The translations under genes were made by a program, and so were the position numbers. A stretch of DNA of 64,000 nt from Pelomonas sp937871895 (GTDB lineage: Bacteria > Pseudomonadota > Gammaproteobacteria > Burkholderiales > Burkholderiaceae_C), in assembly GCF_046348265.1 (NCBI RefSeq), contig NZ_JAXMEO010000017.1; one strand, 5' to 3'. The notes under the pieces were generated by a model. The model ran no database searches and had not been told where the DNA came from. It saw only the letters and a program-made list of their open reading frames with translations. Positions 8,938 through 17,441 of the stretch are shown here, piece after piece; the stretch's first letter is position 1, and the number at the start of each line of letters is the position of its first letter.

Positions 8938-9486
8938 ATGAACAGCCGCTACACCGTCTCCGCTGCGCTCGCCGTCTCGACCCTTTGGATGGCCGCCGCG
9001 CACGCGGCCGACCGCGCTCCCGACACCCGCTGGCAGGCACGCGTCCAGCTGGCCACGACTGAGCCGGGCCTGGCGCGCAGCGGCCAATTGCTCAGCGCCA
9101 ATCTGCTGGGTGACTACTACTTCAACGGCACCCGCCTGGGTGGCCTGCGAGCCACCGGCGGCATGCTGCTAGGCCCAAACTCCCTGACCCTCACATCGCA
9201 GGTCACGAGCTTGGGGCCGGCCGGCCGCTTGACGATTGGCAACCGCCGCGTGGGCCTGGGCGAATCCCAGTGGCTGGAGCCCGTCAGCACCCATACCTAT
9301 CTGGGCCTTGGCTATTCGCGCCACTTCCCCAGCAGCGGCTTTTCCTTCAGCGCCGATCTGGGGATGACCTACGGCCTCGGCACCAACTTGCGGCTGGGCC
9401 AGAGCACGGCCCAAGCGCTGGAAGACGCCGCGCGCGACCTGCGCTTCAAACCCCTGCTGCAGATCGGCCTGTCCTACAGCTATTGA
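8938..9486 (+). CDS. Exported outer-membrane beta-barrel-like protein
   Basis: 182 residues from the ATG at 8938. The AGGAG at 8926-8930 is correctly spaced (7 bp) from this ATG and too close (1 bp) to the ATG at 8932. It has a signal peptide ending AAHA-A, then alternating hydrophobic/polar strands rich in Gly, Tyr and Ser: LLGDYYFNGTRLGGLRATGG, YLGLGYSRHFPSSGFSFSADLGMTYG. It ends in an aromatic residue (GLSYSY), the usual signal for outer-membrane insertion. It resembles small OmpW/OmpA-barrel-like proteins but has no diagnostic motif. The palindrome at 8810-8825 upstream may control it. Confidence 0.65.
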   Translation: MNSRYTVSAALAVSTLWMAAAHAADRAPDTRWQARVQLATTEPGLARSGQLLSANLLGDYYFNGTRLGGLRATGGMLLGPNSLTLTSQVTSLGPAGRLTIGNRRVGLGESQWLEPVSTHTYLGLGYSRHFPSSGFSFSADLGMTYGLGTNLRLGQSTAQALEDAARDLRFKPLLQIGLSYSY

Positions 9487-9542
9487 GCTGCCAGGCACAG
9501 GGGTCCAGGATAATCCCGCATCCCCATCTACACCGCAGCACC

Positions 9543-9863
9543 ATGAGCGACGTTCAGCAACGCATCGACGACCTCGTCAAGTCCAACCGGGTCATGCTCT
9601 TCATGAAGGGCACCGCCCAATTCCCGATGTGCGGCTTCTCCGGCCGTGCCATCCAGATCCTCAAGGCCGCCGGCCTGAGCCCTGCCGACATCAAGACCTT
9701 CAACGTCCTCGAAGACGAGGCCGTGCGCCAGGGCATCAAGGACTACGCCAACTGGCCCACCATCCCCCAGCTCTACATCAATGGCGAATTCGTCGGCGGC
9801 TCTGACATCATGATGGAGATGTACGAGTCCGGTGAGTTGCAGCAGGCGTTGACTGCAGCCTGA
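9543..9863 (+). CDS. grxD: Monothiol glutaredoxin Grx4 (CGFS type)
   Basis: 106 residues. The active-site CGFS begins at C30 (FPMCGFSGRA), the signature of monothiol glutaredoxins that bind a shared [2Fe-2S] cluster with glutathione and serve iron-sulfur trafficking. The glutathione-binding WPTIPQLYINGEFVGGSDI segment is intact. The stop overlaps the ubiX ATG by one base (TGATG), indicating coupling. Confidence 0.95.
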   Translation: MSDVQQRIDDLVKSNRVMLFMKGTAQFPMCGFSGRAIQILKAAGLSPADIKTFNVLEDEAVRQGIKDYANWPTIPQLYINGEFVGGSDIMMEMYESGELQQALTAA

Positions 9864-10426
9864 TGTCCCAACGGCTCGTCGTCGGGCTGACGGGCGCCAC
9901 CGGCGCCTGCTACGCCCTGCGGCTGCTGCGCCGGGCGCGTGAGTTGAAGGTCGAGACCCACCTCATCGCCACGCCGGCCGGCATCCTCAACGCCCACCAC
10001 GAGTTGGGCCTGGATCGCTCAGGCCTGGAAGCCGAAGCCGACCACGCCTACTCGCCCAACGACGTCGGCGCCTGCATCGCCAGCGGCAGCTTCGCCACGG
10101 CCGCGATGGTCGTCGCGCCCTGCTCCATGAAGTCCCTGGCCGCCATTGCCCACGGCCTGGGCGACAACCTCCTCACCCGTGCCGCCGACGTGACGCTCAA
10201 GGAGCGCCGCCGCCTCGTCCTGATGGTGCGAGAGACCCCGCTCAACCTTGCGCACCTGCGCAATATGGTGGCCGTGACCGAGATGGGCGGCATCGTCTTC
10301 CCGCCGCTGCCGGCCTTCTATCACCACCCGCAAACCATCGACGAGCTGGTGGCCGAGACGGTGGAGCGGGTGCTGGAGCTGTCGGGCATCACGGCCGCGC
10401 AGCCCAAGGCCTGGGCAGGGCTCTAA
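9863..10426 (+). CDS. ubiX: Flavin prenyltransferase UbiX
   Basis: 187 residues. UbiX links a dimethylallyl group to FMN to make the prenyl-FMN cofactor of the UbiD decarboxylase in ubiquinone synthesis. Visible family features are the N-terminal VGLTGATGACYALRLL FMN-binding start, the VVAPCSMKSLAAIAHG segment and LNLAHLRNMVAVTEMGGIVFPP near the C-terminus. Translation is coupled to grxD. Confidence 0.95.
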   Translation: MSQRLVVGLTGATGACYALRLLRRARELKVETHLIATPAGILNAHHELGLDRSGLEAEADHAYSPNDVGACIASGSFATAAMVVAPCSMKSLAAIAHGLGDNLLTRAADVTLKERRRLVLMVRETPLNLAHLRNMVAVTEMGGIVFPPLPAFYHHPQTIDELVAETVERVLELSGITAAQPKAWAGL

Positions 10427-10525
10427 GCCGCAATCAACCGGCGGATTCCGCCGCCGCTGCGCCCTTTGGAGTCGGCCGGGCACCGGCAAGATGGCGATTC
10501 AGTTCCCGACTGGGGATCGCCCGTG

Positions 10526-11122
10526 GTGACCAGCGTCAACAGCAGCTTGATCAATTACCTGTCTACCCAGGGCCTCGACGGCACGGTGGCGAACGCGCTC
10601 GGCTCGAAAACTTCGGGGATGACGGGTTCGGCGGGCTTGTTGCAAGCGCAGCGGCGGCAGGCCCTGCAACGCGCTGCCAGTACGGCCAAGGGCGTGAATG
10701 CCTCGCAGGCGCTCGACACCGCGCAGAAAACCCTGGCCAAGGACCTGCGCACCGCGATGAGCCAGGCCGGCGTCAAGCTGACCGGGGCCATTGAGTTCAC
10801 CGTGAAGTCCGACGGCAGTGTGGACATGAAAGGCACCGATGCCGACGAGGCCGCCGTGAAAGCCTTCCTCAAGGCCGACGCCAGCCAGCCCAGCTTTGCC
10901 ACACGCATCGCCACCCAGGCGCGCGACGCGATGAAGCAGTCCACCACCGTCCAGCAAAGCGCCGCCATGGCTCAGGCCGCCAAGCTCTCCCGGACACCCG
11001 GCGGCGTGATGGCGCTCTACGCGTCCTTGATGCAGCAGACCAGCAGCACCAGCGTGGTCTTCTCGCTCTCCGCCACCTCCAGCACCCTCACCTACCCTGG
11101 CTCGCTAACGACCGCAGCTTGA
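10526..11122 (+). CDS. Conserved hypothetical protein
   Basis: About 198 residues from the GTG at 10526; the frame is open further back to a TTG at 10466 but that extension is unlike a protein start. The sequence is Ala/Ser/Thr/Gln-rich and mostly helical (LLQAQRRQALQRAASTAKGVNASQ; MKQSTTVQQSAAMAQAAKLS), with no membrane segment or signal peptide. No motif I recognise. It sits alone between ubiX and the convergent transglycosylase gene. Confidence 0.45.
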   Translation: MTSVNSSLINYLSTQGLDGTVANALGSKTSGMTGSAGLLQAQRRQALQRAASTAKGVNASQALDTAQKTLAKDLRTAMSQAGVKLTGAIEFTVKSDGSVDMKGTDADEAAVKAFLKADASQPSFATRIATQARDAMKQSTTVQQSAAMAQAAKLSRTPGGVMALYASLMQQTSSTSVVFSLSATSSTLTYPGSLTTAA

Positions 11123-11167
11123 GGTATCGGGCATGCCGCCTCGCCAGCCCATCAGAGGGGCAGGCGC

Positions 11168-11764
11168 CTAGGACTCCCCTGGCAGCAGCCACTGCCGGCG
11201 CGCGCCCATCACCATGCGCGGGTACTCGGGCTTGCCGCGGCTGCCGTTGTAGCGGCCGAGAGCCATGAACAGGTCGCCGTTTTCTCTGTCCAGATAGTGC
11301 CGCAGGATCACGCAGCCGAAGCGCAGGTTGCTCTGCATGTGAAAGAGCCGGGAGGCATCGCCATCGCCAATGACGCGCGTCCAGAACGGCATCACCTGCA
11401 TATAGCCACGCGCGCCCACCGAGCTGATCGCGTACTTGCGAAAGCCACTCTCGACCTGGATCAGCCCCAGCACCAGACTGGGCTCCAGGCCGGCGCGCTT
11501 GGCCTCGTACCAGACGGTCTGCAGGAACTCGATGCGCAGCTGCGCCTCGGACTTGCGGGACTTGAGCCGCTCGCTCATGGTCCCCAGCCACTTCAGGTAG
11601 GCCAGCCGATCGTCGATCTTGTCGAACTGCGGCTTGGGCGGTGCACTGGCCGCAATGGCGGCGCCCAGGGCCGAACGCACGGCGTCGGCCAAAGGCTCTT
11701 CAAGCTGGGCACCGGCCCGTGCCAGCAGCGGCACCGCCAGCAGCAAGCAGGCTAGGAGGCGCAT
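11168..11764 (-). CDS. Lytic transglycosylase (SLT-domain), exported
   Basis: 198 residues from the ATG at 11764, which overlaps the proS stop (TGATG). It has a signal peptide (MRLLACLLLAVPLLARAGA), then a single SLT goose-lysozyme-like domain. The catalytic glutamate is E105 in GLIQVESGFRKYAISSVGARGYMQVMPFW, with the second family motif ALGRYNGSRGKPEYP. It should cleave the MurNAc-GlcNAc bond of peptidoglycan with 1,6-anhydro ring formation in the periplasm. This proS-transglycosylase pairing is common in Burkholderiales. Confidence 0.85.
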   Translation of the reverse strand: MRLLACLLLAVPLLARAGAQLEEPLADAVRSALGAAIAASAPPKPQFDKIDDRLAYLKWLGTMSERLKSRKSEAQLRIEFLQTVWYEAKRAGLEPSLVLGLIQVESGFRKYAISSVGARGYMQVMPFWTRVIGDGDASRLFHMQSNLRFGCVILRHYLDRENGDLFMALGRYNGSRGKPEYPRMVMGARRQWLLPGES

Positions 11765-13506
11765 CAGACCTTGATGCGGCCCTTGAGATGGGCCACGACA
11801 TCCGCCAGCGCCAGCTTGGTGGCCGCTTCGTCGCGGCGGCCCTGGTACTCGACCTGCCCTTCCTTGAGCCCGCGGTCCGACAGCACGACGCGGTGCGGCA
11901 CACCGATCAACTCCCAGTCGGCAAACATCGCGCCAGGGCGCTCGCCACGGTCGTCGAGCAGCACGTCCACGCCCAGGGCCTGAAGCTCGGCGTAGAGCTT
12001 CTCGGCGGCCGACTTGACCTCGCTGCTGCGGTCCATGCCGATGGGGCAAAGGACGACGGTGAAGGGAGCAATCGCGTCCGGCCAGATGATGCCGCGCGCG
12101 TCATGCCCCTGCTCGATGGCAGCGGCCACGGTGCGCGTGACGCCAATGCCGTAGCAGCCCATCTCCATCAGCGCAGGCTTGCCGTTCTCGTCGAGGAAGC
12201 TGGCGTTCATCGCCTTGCTGTACTTGGTGCCGAGGTAGAACACATGGCCCACCTCGATGCCGCGCTGGATGGCGAGCACGCCCTTGCCATCGGGGCTGAG
12301 GTCGCCAGCGACCACATTGCGGATGTCTGCGACGAGGTCGGGTTCCGGCAGGTCGCGGCCCCAATTGACGCCAGTGAGGTGGAAGTCGGCCTCGTTGGCG
12401 CCGCAAACGAAATCGGCCATCTGCGCAACGGTGCGGTCGGCGACGATCTTGACGCCCTTGAGTCCGATCGGCCCCAGGTAGCCTGGCTTGCAGCCGAAGT
12501 GCTCGACGATCTCGCCGGCCGTGGCGAAGCGCCAGCCGTTTTTGAGGCCCTCGATCTTGCCGGCCTTGACCTCGTTGAGGTCGTGGTCGCCGCGCACCAG
12601 CAACAGCCAGACCTGCGACTTGACGACGGCGCCCTGCTCATCGGTCTCGTCGGCGGCCAGCACCAGGGACTTGACCGTCTGCGTCAGCGGCAGGCCGAGC
12701 AATGCGGCCACGTCCTCACAGGTGCTCTTGCCGGGCGTGGGCACCTTGGCCATGGCTTGCGCGGCGGCGGGGCGGGCGCCCTGCGGCGCAAGCGCCTCGG
12801 CCAGTTCGATATTGGCGGCGTAGTCGCTGGTGGGGCAATAGATGATGGCGTCCTCGCCGGTGTCGGCGATGACCTGGAACTCGTGCGAGCGGTCGCCCCC
12901 GATGGCGCCGGTGTCAGCGGCCACGGCGCGGTACTGCAAGCCCATGCGGTCAAAGATGCGGCAGTAGGCCTGAAACATGGCGTCGTAGCTGCGGCCGGCG
13001 CTCTCGGCATCACGGTCGAAGGAGTAGGCGTCCTTCATCGTGAACTCGCGCCCCCGCATCACACCAAAGCGCGGCCGGCGCTCGTCGCGGAACTTGGTCT
13101 GGATGTGATAGAAATTTTTGGGCAGTTGGCGGTAGCTGCGCAGCTCCTGCCGGGCGATGTCGGTGACGACTTCTTCGCTGGTCGGCTGGATGATGAAGTC
13201 GCGGCCATGGCGGTCCTTCACGCGCAGCAACTCGGGGCCCATCTTGTCGAAGCGGCCTGTCTCTTGCCACAGCTCAGCCGGCTGCACCACTGGCATCAAC
13301 AGTTCCACGGCGCCGGCGCGATTCATCTCCTCGCGGATGATGGCTTCAACCTTGCGGATGACGCGCAAGCCCATCGGCATGTAGTTGTAGATGCCAGCGC
13401 CCAGGCGCTTGATGAAGCCGGCCCGCATCATCAGCTTGTGGCTGACGACTTCGGCGTCGGCAGGGGCGTCCTTGAGCGTGGAAATGAAGAACTGGGTGGC
13501 TTTCAT
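11764..13506 (-). CDS. proS: Prolyl-tRNA synthetase
   Basis: 580 residues from the ATG at 13506 (MKATQFFISTLKDAP), the standard start and length of bacterial-type ProRS. Class II motifs are present: motif 2 (FRDERRPRFGVMRGREFTMKDAYSF) and motif 3 (GCYGIGVTRTVAAAIEQ). The inserted editing (INS/YbaK-like) domain lies between them (roughly residues 220-400), followed by the C-terminal anticodon-binding domain (VVLCPIG...LDDRGERPG). It charges tRNA-Pro and edits Ala-tRNA-Pro. An upstream in-frame ATG at 13602 would overlap the promoter region shared with rppH, so I reject it. Confidence 0.97.
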   Translation of the reverse strand: MKATQFFISTLKDAPADAEVVSHKLMMRAGFIKRLGAGIYNYMPMGLRVIRKVEAIIREEMNRAGAVELLMPVVQPAELWQETGRFDKMGPELLRVKDRHGRDFIIQPTSEEVVTDIARQELRSYRQLPKNFYHIQTKFRDERRPRFGVMRGREFTMKDAYSFDRDAESAGRSYDAMFQAYCRIFDRMGLQYRAVAADTGAIGGDRSHEFQVIADTGEDAIIYCPTSDYAANIELAEALAPQGARPAAAQAMAKVPTPGKSTCEDVAALLGLPLTQTVKSLVLAADETDEQGAVVKSQVWLLLVRGDHDLNEVKAGKIEGLKNGWRFATAGEIVEHFGCKPGYLGPIGLKGVKIVADRTVAQMADFVCGANEADFHLTGVNWGRDLPEPDLVADIRNVVAGDLSPDGKGVLAIQRGIEVGHVFYLGTKYSKAMNASFLDENGKPALMEMGCYGIGVTRTVAAAIEQGHDARGIIWPDAIAPFTVVLCPIGMDRSSEVKSAAEKLYAELQALGVDVLLDDRGERPGAMFADWELIGVPHRVVLSDRGLKEGQVEYQGRRDEAATKLALADVVAHLKGRIKV

Positions 13507-13634
13507 GGAACGGCAGAACAAACAAAAACGGCCGGGAATCGGCCGGCCAACGTGAAATCCTGGGTGCTCGCAAAGGCTGCGGAGGACGCAACCCCAATGC
13601 AATAATCAATCCAACTAAAGATTCGAGGTTGATT

Positions 13635-14210
13635 ATGCTCGACCGTGAAGGCTTTCGGCCCAACGTCGGCATCATCCTGCTCAACCAGCGCAATGAGGTT
13701 TTCTGGGGCAAGCGCATCCGGACCCATTCCTGGCAGTTCCCGCAAGGGGGCATCAAGCATGGTGAAACGCCCGAGCAGGCCATGTTCCGCGAGCTGCACG
13801 AAGAAGTGGGGCTGCACCCGGAGCACGTGAAGATCGTGGCCCGCACGCGTGACTGGCTGCGCTATGAGGTGCCTGAGCACTACATCCGGCGCGATGCGCG
13901 AGGTCACTACAAGGGGCAGAAGCAGATCTGGTTCCTGCTGCAATTGCTGGGGCGTGACTCCGACATGAACCTGCGAGCCACCGACCACCCGGAGTTCGAC
14001 GCCTGGCGCTGGAACGAATACTGGGTGCCGCTGGAATCGGTGATCGAGTTCAAGCGCGGCGTGTACGAGATGGCGCTGACCGAGCTGGCTCGCTTCCTGC
14101 CACGGTCCAGCCATCACAACCGCTACCTACGGGCTGGGATGCGGCCCGGGCCGCGTCGTGGCGCCCCCCCCGAGAGCGCCACCGATACGGATTCGCCGCC
14201 GGCCGTCTGA
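13635..14210 (+). CDS. rppH: RNA pyrophosphohydrolase RppH (Nudix)
   Basis: 191 residues from the ATG at 13635. RppH removes pyrophosphate from the 5' triphosphate end of mRNA and so starts RNase E-dependent decay. The full Nudix box is at residues 38-60 (GGIKHGETPEQAMFRELHEEVGL), preceded by the conserved FRPNVGIILLN and WQFPQ. The C-terminal tail after residue 165 is Pro/Arg-rich and variable. It is divergent from proS and convergent with proB. Confidence 0.95.
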   Translation: MLDREGFRPNVGIILLNQRNEVFWGKRIRTHSWQFPQGGIKHGETPEQAMFRELHEEVGLHPEHVKIVARTRDWLRYEVPEHYIRRDARGHYKGQKQIWFLLQLLGRDSDMNLRATDHPEFDAWRWNEYWVPLESVIEFKRGVYEMALTELARFLPRSSHHNRYLRAGMRPGPRRGAPPESATDTDSPPAV

Positions 14211-14216
14211 GCCTGC

Positions 14217-15368
14217 TCAGCCGGCTGTGGTCGCCCGCGCAGCCTCAACCAGGATCATGTTGTCCCGGTGGATCAGTTCAGGCTCGGCCTGGTAGCCCAG
14301 CACTGCTTCAATCGCTGACGACGCCTTGCGCGCGATCAGGCGCGCCTCGGCGGCCGAGTAATTGCTCAGCCCGCGTGCGAGCTCGGTGCCATCTGGCGCA
14401 CACACGGCGATCACCTCACCGCGGTGGAAGTCGCCCTGCACCGTGGTGACGCCAATCGGCAGCAGGCTCTTGCCCTCGTCACGCAGCTTGGCCACTGCGC
14501 CGTCGTCCACACGGACGGAGCCACGCAGTTGGAGGTGATCGGCCATCCACTGCTTGCGCGCCGCGAGCTTCTGGGTACGAGCCTTGAGGTGCGTACCGAT
14601 GGCCTCTCCACGCGCCAGGCGCAGCAGCACGTCGGGCTCACGGCCCCAGGCAATGACGGTACTGGCACCGCTGCGGCAAGCCCGCTTGGCCGCGAGGATC
14701 TTGGTCAGCATGCCACCACGGCCGATGCTCGAGCCGGCACCACCGGCCATCGTCTCCAACGAGGGGTCGCCCGCCTCGGCCAGTGAGATGAACTGGGCCT
14801 GGGGGTCCTTGCGAGGGTCCGCTGAGTAAAGGCCGCGCTGATCGGTCAAGATGACCAGCACGTCGGCCTCAACGAGGTTGGCCACAAGGGCGCCGAGTGT
14901 GTCGTTGTCCCCGAACTTGATCTCGTCCGTCACGACCGTGTCGTTCTCGTTGATGACGGGCAGAACGCGGTGGGCCAGCAAGGTCAGCAGCGTCGAGCGC
15001 GCATTGAGATAGCGCTCGCGATCGGCTAGGTCGGCGTGCGTCAGCAGCACTTGCGCGCTGGACAGGCCATGGGCGCTGAGCTGCGTTTCGTACATCTGCG
15101 CCAATCCCATCTGGCCGACCGCAGCCGCCGCCTGCAGCTCATGCAGCTCCTTGGGGCGCGTGGTCCACCCAAGGCGCTTCATGCCCTCGGCGATGGCACC
15201 GCTCGACACCATGACGACTTCATAGCCGTCCTGGGCCAGAGCCGCCAACTGCCGGCACCAATTGCCAATGGCAACGGCATCCACGCCGCGGCCCTCGTTG
15301 GTCACCAAGCTGGAGCCCACCTTGACGACGATGCGTCGGGCTCCCTCAAAGACGGAAGCAGTCGTCAT
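14217..15368 (-). CDS. proB: Glutamate 5-kinase ProB
   Basis: 383 residues. It phosphorylates glutamate in the first step of proline synthesis. The amino-acid kinase domain starts RRIVVKVGSSLVTNEG, with VSSGAIAEGMKRLG, NENDTVVTDEIKFGDND and GTGG-like AGGAGSSIGRGGMLTKILAA segments. A C-terminal PUA domain (about residues 280-365) includes RGSVRVDDGAVAKLRDEGKSLLPIGV. It overlaps the obgE stop by 4 bp, so it belongs to the rplU-rpmA-obgE transcript. Confidence 0.96.
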   Translation of the reverse strand: MTTASVFEGARRIVVKVGSSLVTNEGRGVDAVAIGNWCRQLAALAQDGYEVVMVSSGAIAEGMKRLGWTTRPKELHELQAAAAVGQMGLAQMYETQLSAHGLSSAQVLLTHADLADRERYLNARSTLLTLLAHRVLPVINENDTVVTDEIKFGDNDTLGALVANLVEADVLVILTDQRGLYSADPRKDPQAQFISLAEAGDPSLETMAGGAGSSIGRGGMLTKILAAKRACRSGASTVIAWGREPDVLLRLARGEAIGTHLKARTQKLAARKQWMADHLQLRGSVRVDDGAVAKLRDEGKSLLPIGVTTVQGDFHRGEVIAVCAPDGTELARGLSNYSAAEARLIARKASSAIEAVLGYQAEPELIHRDNMILVEAARATTAG

Positions 15369-16426
15369 TCGTCGGGTGTGCTATCGAACCGAACGTCTGG
15401 CTCATGGAGCGCCTTCTGCTCCGCGGCGACGTGGTCGTAGATGGCATGCACGAGCGGCTGGCAGCCAGATCGCGTGAGCGCCGAAATCTCAAAAACCGGT
15501 CCCTTCCAGCGGAAGCGCTTGACGAAGTCCTTGACCCGCGCCACGCGCTCATCCTCTGGAACCATGTCCAGCTTGTTCAACACCAGCCAACGCGGCTTGG
15601 CGTGCAGGCCCGGGTCGTACTTCTTCAGCTCGGCCACGATGGCCCGAGCTTCCTTGACGGGATCAACGGCTGGGTCGAACGGCGCCAGATCCACAACGTG
15701 CAGCAACAGACGCGTCCGCTGCAGATGCCGCAAGAACTGGTGCCCGAGACCTGCACCTTCCGCAGCACCTTCGATCAGGCCGGGAATGTCTGCAACCACA
15801 AAGCTCTTCTCGGGCGCGACACGCACGACGCCGAGGTTCGGGTGCAGGGTCGTGAACGGGTAGTCCGCCACCTTGGGTCGAGCATTGGAGATTGCGGTGA
15901 TCAGTGTGGACTTGCCAGCGTTGGGCTGCCCGAGCAAGCCAACATCGGCCAGCACGCGGAGTTCCAGGCGCAGCTTCTTGGCTTCGCCGGGCCAACCCGG
16001 CGTCTTCTGCCGGGGCGCACGGTTGGTGCTGGTCTTGAAGTGGAGGTTGCCAAAGCCCCCGTCACCGCCCTTGGCCAGCAGGATGCGCTCATCCGGCTCC
16101 AGCAGTTCACCAATGACGGCCTCGGTTTCGAGGTCAGTGATGATGGTGCCCACCGGCATGCGCAGCACGATGTCATCGGCGGCGGCACCGAATTGATCCG
16201 AGCCGCGGCCCGCTTCGCCGTTGCGCGCTTCATGGCGCCGCGCGTAGCGGAAGTCGATCAGCGTGTTCAAGTTGCGATCGCCCACGGCCCAGACGCTGCC
16301 GCCACGACCACCGTCGCCGCCATCGGGCCCGCCAAAGGGGATGAACTTCTCGCGCCGGAAGCTGGCGCAGCCCGCGCCGCCGTTGCCGGCAGCGACGTCA
16401 ATGATGGCTTCGTCAACAAACTTCAT
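15365..16426 (-). CDS. obgE: GTPase ObgE/CgtA
   Basis: 353 residues. Essential ribosome-associated GTPase involved in 50S assembly and stress signalling. The Gly-rich Obg fold comes first (FVDEAIIDVAAGNGGAGCASFRREKFIPFGGPDGGDGG). The G domain follows, with G1 QPNAGKSTLI, G3 DIPGLIEGAAEGAGLG and G4 NKLD. The gene lies in the conserved rplU-rpmA-obgE order. Confidence 0.97.
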   Translation of the reverse strand: MKFVDEAIIDVAAGNGGAGCASFRREKFIPFGGPDGGDGGRGGSVWAVGDRNLNTLIDFRYARRHEARNGEAGRGSDQFGAAADDIVLRMPVGTIITDLETEAVIGELLEPDERILLAKGGDGGFGNLHFKTSTNRAPRQKTPGWPGEAKKLRLELRVLADVGLLGQPNAGKSTLITAISNARPKVADYPFTTLHPNLGVVRVAPEKSFVVADIPGLIEGAAEGAGLGHQFLRHLQRTRLLLHVVDLAPFDPAVDPVKEARAIVAELKKYDPGLHAKPRWLVLNKLDMVPEDERVARVKDFVKRFRWKGPVFEISALTRSGCQPLVHAIYDHVAAEQKALHEPDVRFDSTPDE

Positions 16427-16480
16427 GGCTGGTTTTGCATCCTAAGGCCCAAGGCCCCTGAGAAGCGCGAGGCGATCTGA

Positions 16481-16509
16481 AAAGCAAAAGCCCCGGCTCA
16501 GCCGGGGCT
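16481..16509 (-). terminator. Rho-independent terminator downstream of rpmA
   Basis: AGCCCCGGC and GCCGGGGCT form a perfect 9-bp GC stem with a 3-nt loop, followed on the minus strand by a T-rich tail (TTTTGCTTTT). It lies between rpmA and obgE and probably reduces read-through from the abundant ribosomal-protein transcript into obgE-proB. Confidence 0.8.
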
Positions 16510-16533
16510 CGTCATGGGCGCAAGCCCGACCGG

Positions 16534-16791
16534 TCAGACCGGGGTCACGACCACCGTGGCGCGATTGGCTTCGCCTTTGGTGGTGAAGGACACCTGGCCG
16601 TCCACGAGGGCGAACAGGGTGTGGTCCTTGCCCGTACCGACATTGGTGCCGGCATGGAAGCGAGTGCCGCGTTGGCGGACGATGATGGAACCGGCGGACA
16701 CGACTTGACCACCGTATGCCTTGACGCCCAGCATCTTGGGCTTGGAATCACGGCCGTTCCGCGTGGAACCGCCGCCTTTTTTCTGTGCCAT
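16534..16791 (-). CDS. rpmA: 50S ribosomal protein L27
   Basis: 85 residues beginning MAQKKGGGSTRNGRDS, the conserved N-terminal tail that reaches the peptidyl-transferase centre. The family motifs GQVVSAGSIIVRQRGTRFHAGTNVG are intact. Thirty-six base pairs separate it from rplU. Confidence 0.98.
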   Translation of the reverse strand: MAQKKGGGSTRNGRDSKPKMLGVKAYGGQVVSAGSIIVRQRGTRFHAGTNVGTGKDHTLFALVDGQVSFTTKGEANRATVVVTPV

Positions 16792-16827
16792 GGATCAGCT
16801 CCTAAGGTAAGACGAGAGTGACGGCGA

Positions 16828-17139
16828 TCAGCCGTTGACCGAGTTGATTTGCAACTCAGTGAAGTTCTGGCGATGGCCTTGGCTCTTCTTGTAGTGCTTG
16901 CGGCGGCGCATCTTGAAGATGCGCACCTTGTCATGCTTGCCATGCGACACGACGGTCGCCTTGACCGAAGCGCCAGCCACCAGCGGCGCTCCCACCTTCA
17001 GTTCAGCGCCGTTTCCGAGCGCCAGAACCTGATCCAGCACGACCTCGGCGCCCACATCGGCACTGAGGAGCTCAACCTTGATTGTTTCGCCGGCAGCAAC
17101 CTTGTACTGTTTGCCACCGGTCTTGATGACCGCGTACAT
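16828..17139 (-). CDS. rplU: 50S ribosomal protein L21
   Basis: 103 residues starting MYAVIKTGGKQYKVAAGE, the diagnostic start, and ending in the RRRKHYKKSQGHRQ rRNA-binding tail. A strong AGGAAAGGA ribosome-binding site precedes the ATG on the minus strand. First gene of the rplU-rpmA-obgE-proB cluster, divergent from ispB. Confidence 0.98.
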   Translation of the reverse strand: MYAVIKTGGKQYKVAAGETIKVELLSADVGAEVVLDQVLALGNGAELKVGAPLVAGASVKATVVSHGKHDKVRIFKMRRRKHYKKSQGHRQNFTELQINSVNG

Positions 17140-17385
17140 GAAAATCCTTTCCTACACCCTGCTCAAGGCTGCTCATGCCGGCCGCCCTTTGCAGAGCTCA
17201 CCGCCGCGATGCAACCATGCCGGGCCTTTTTGTGGTGTATTGAATCCCCCCTCAAACCGCGTAGTGCGCGTGAATTGCGCGTGTAGTGCGGTTTACGGGG
17301 AGCCCATGAGTGTAGCCTGTCCGGCCGGATGTTGGCAAGCCAACGGCGGCGAACCCCAAGATGGCGCGGCAAGCTGCCAGCCAGC

Positions 17386-17414
17386 TTCGAGCAAGGCGGA
17401 CCGCTTTCTATAAT
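17386..17414 (+). promoter_or_regulatory. Candidate sigma-70 promoter of ispB
   Basis: A perfect TATAAT (17409-17414) lies 17 bp after a weak TTCGAG -35 (17386-17391). Transcription would begin near 17421, just upstream of the GTG at 17442. This argues against the in-frame ATG at 17361, which lies before the promoter. Confidence 0.6.
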
Positions 17415-17441
17415 GGCGCGTCCCTCCTGGAAACCCAAAGC

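Noticed and set aside
11641..13605. 654-codon plus-strand frame opposite proS
   Set aside because: Antisense to proS, low-complexity His/Gly/Val-rich translation with no domain.
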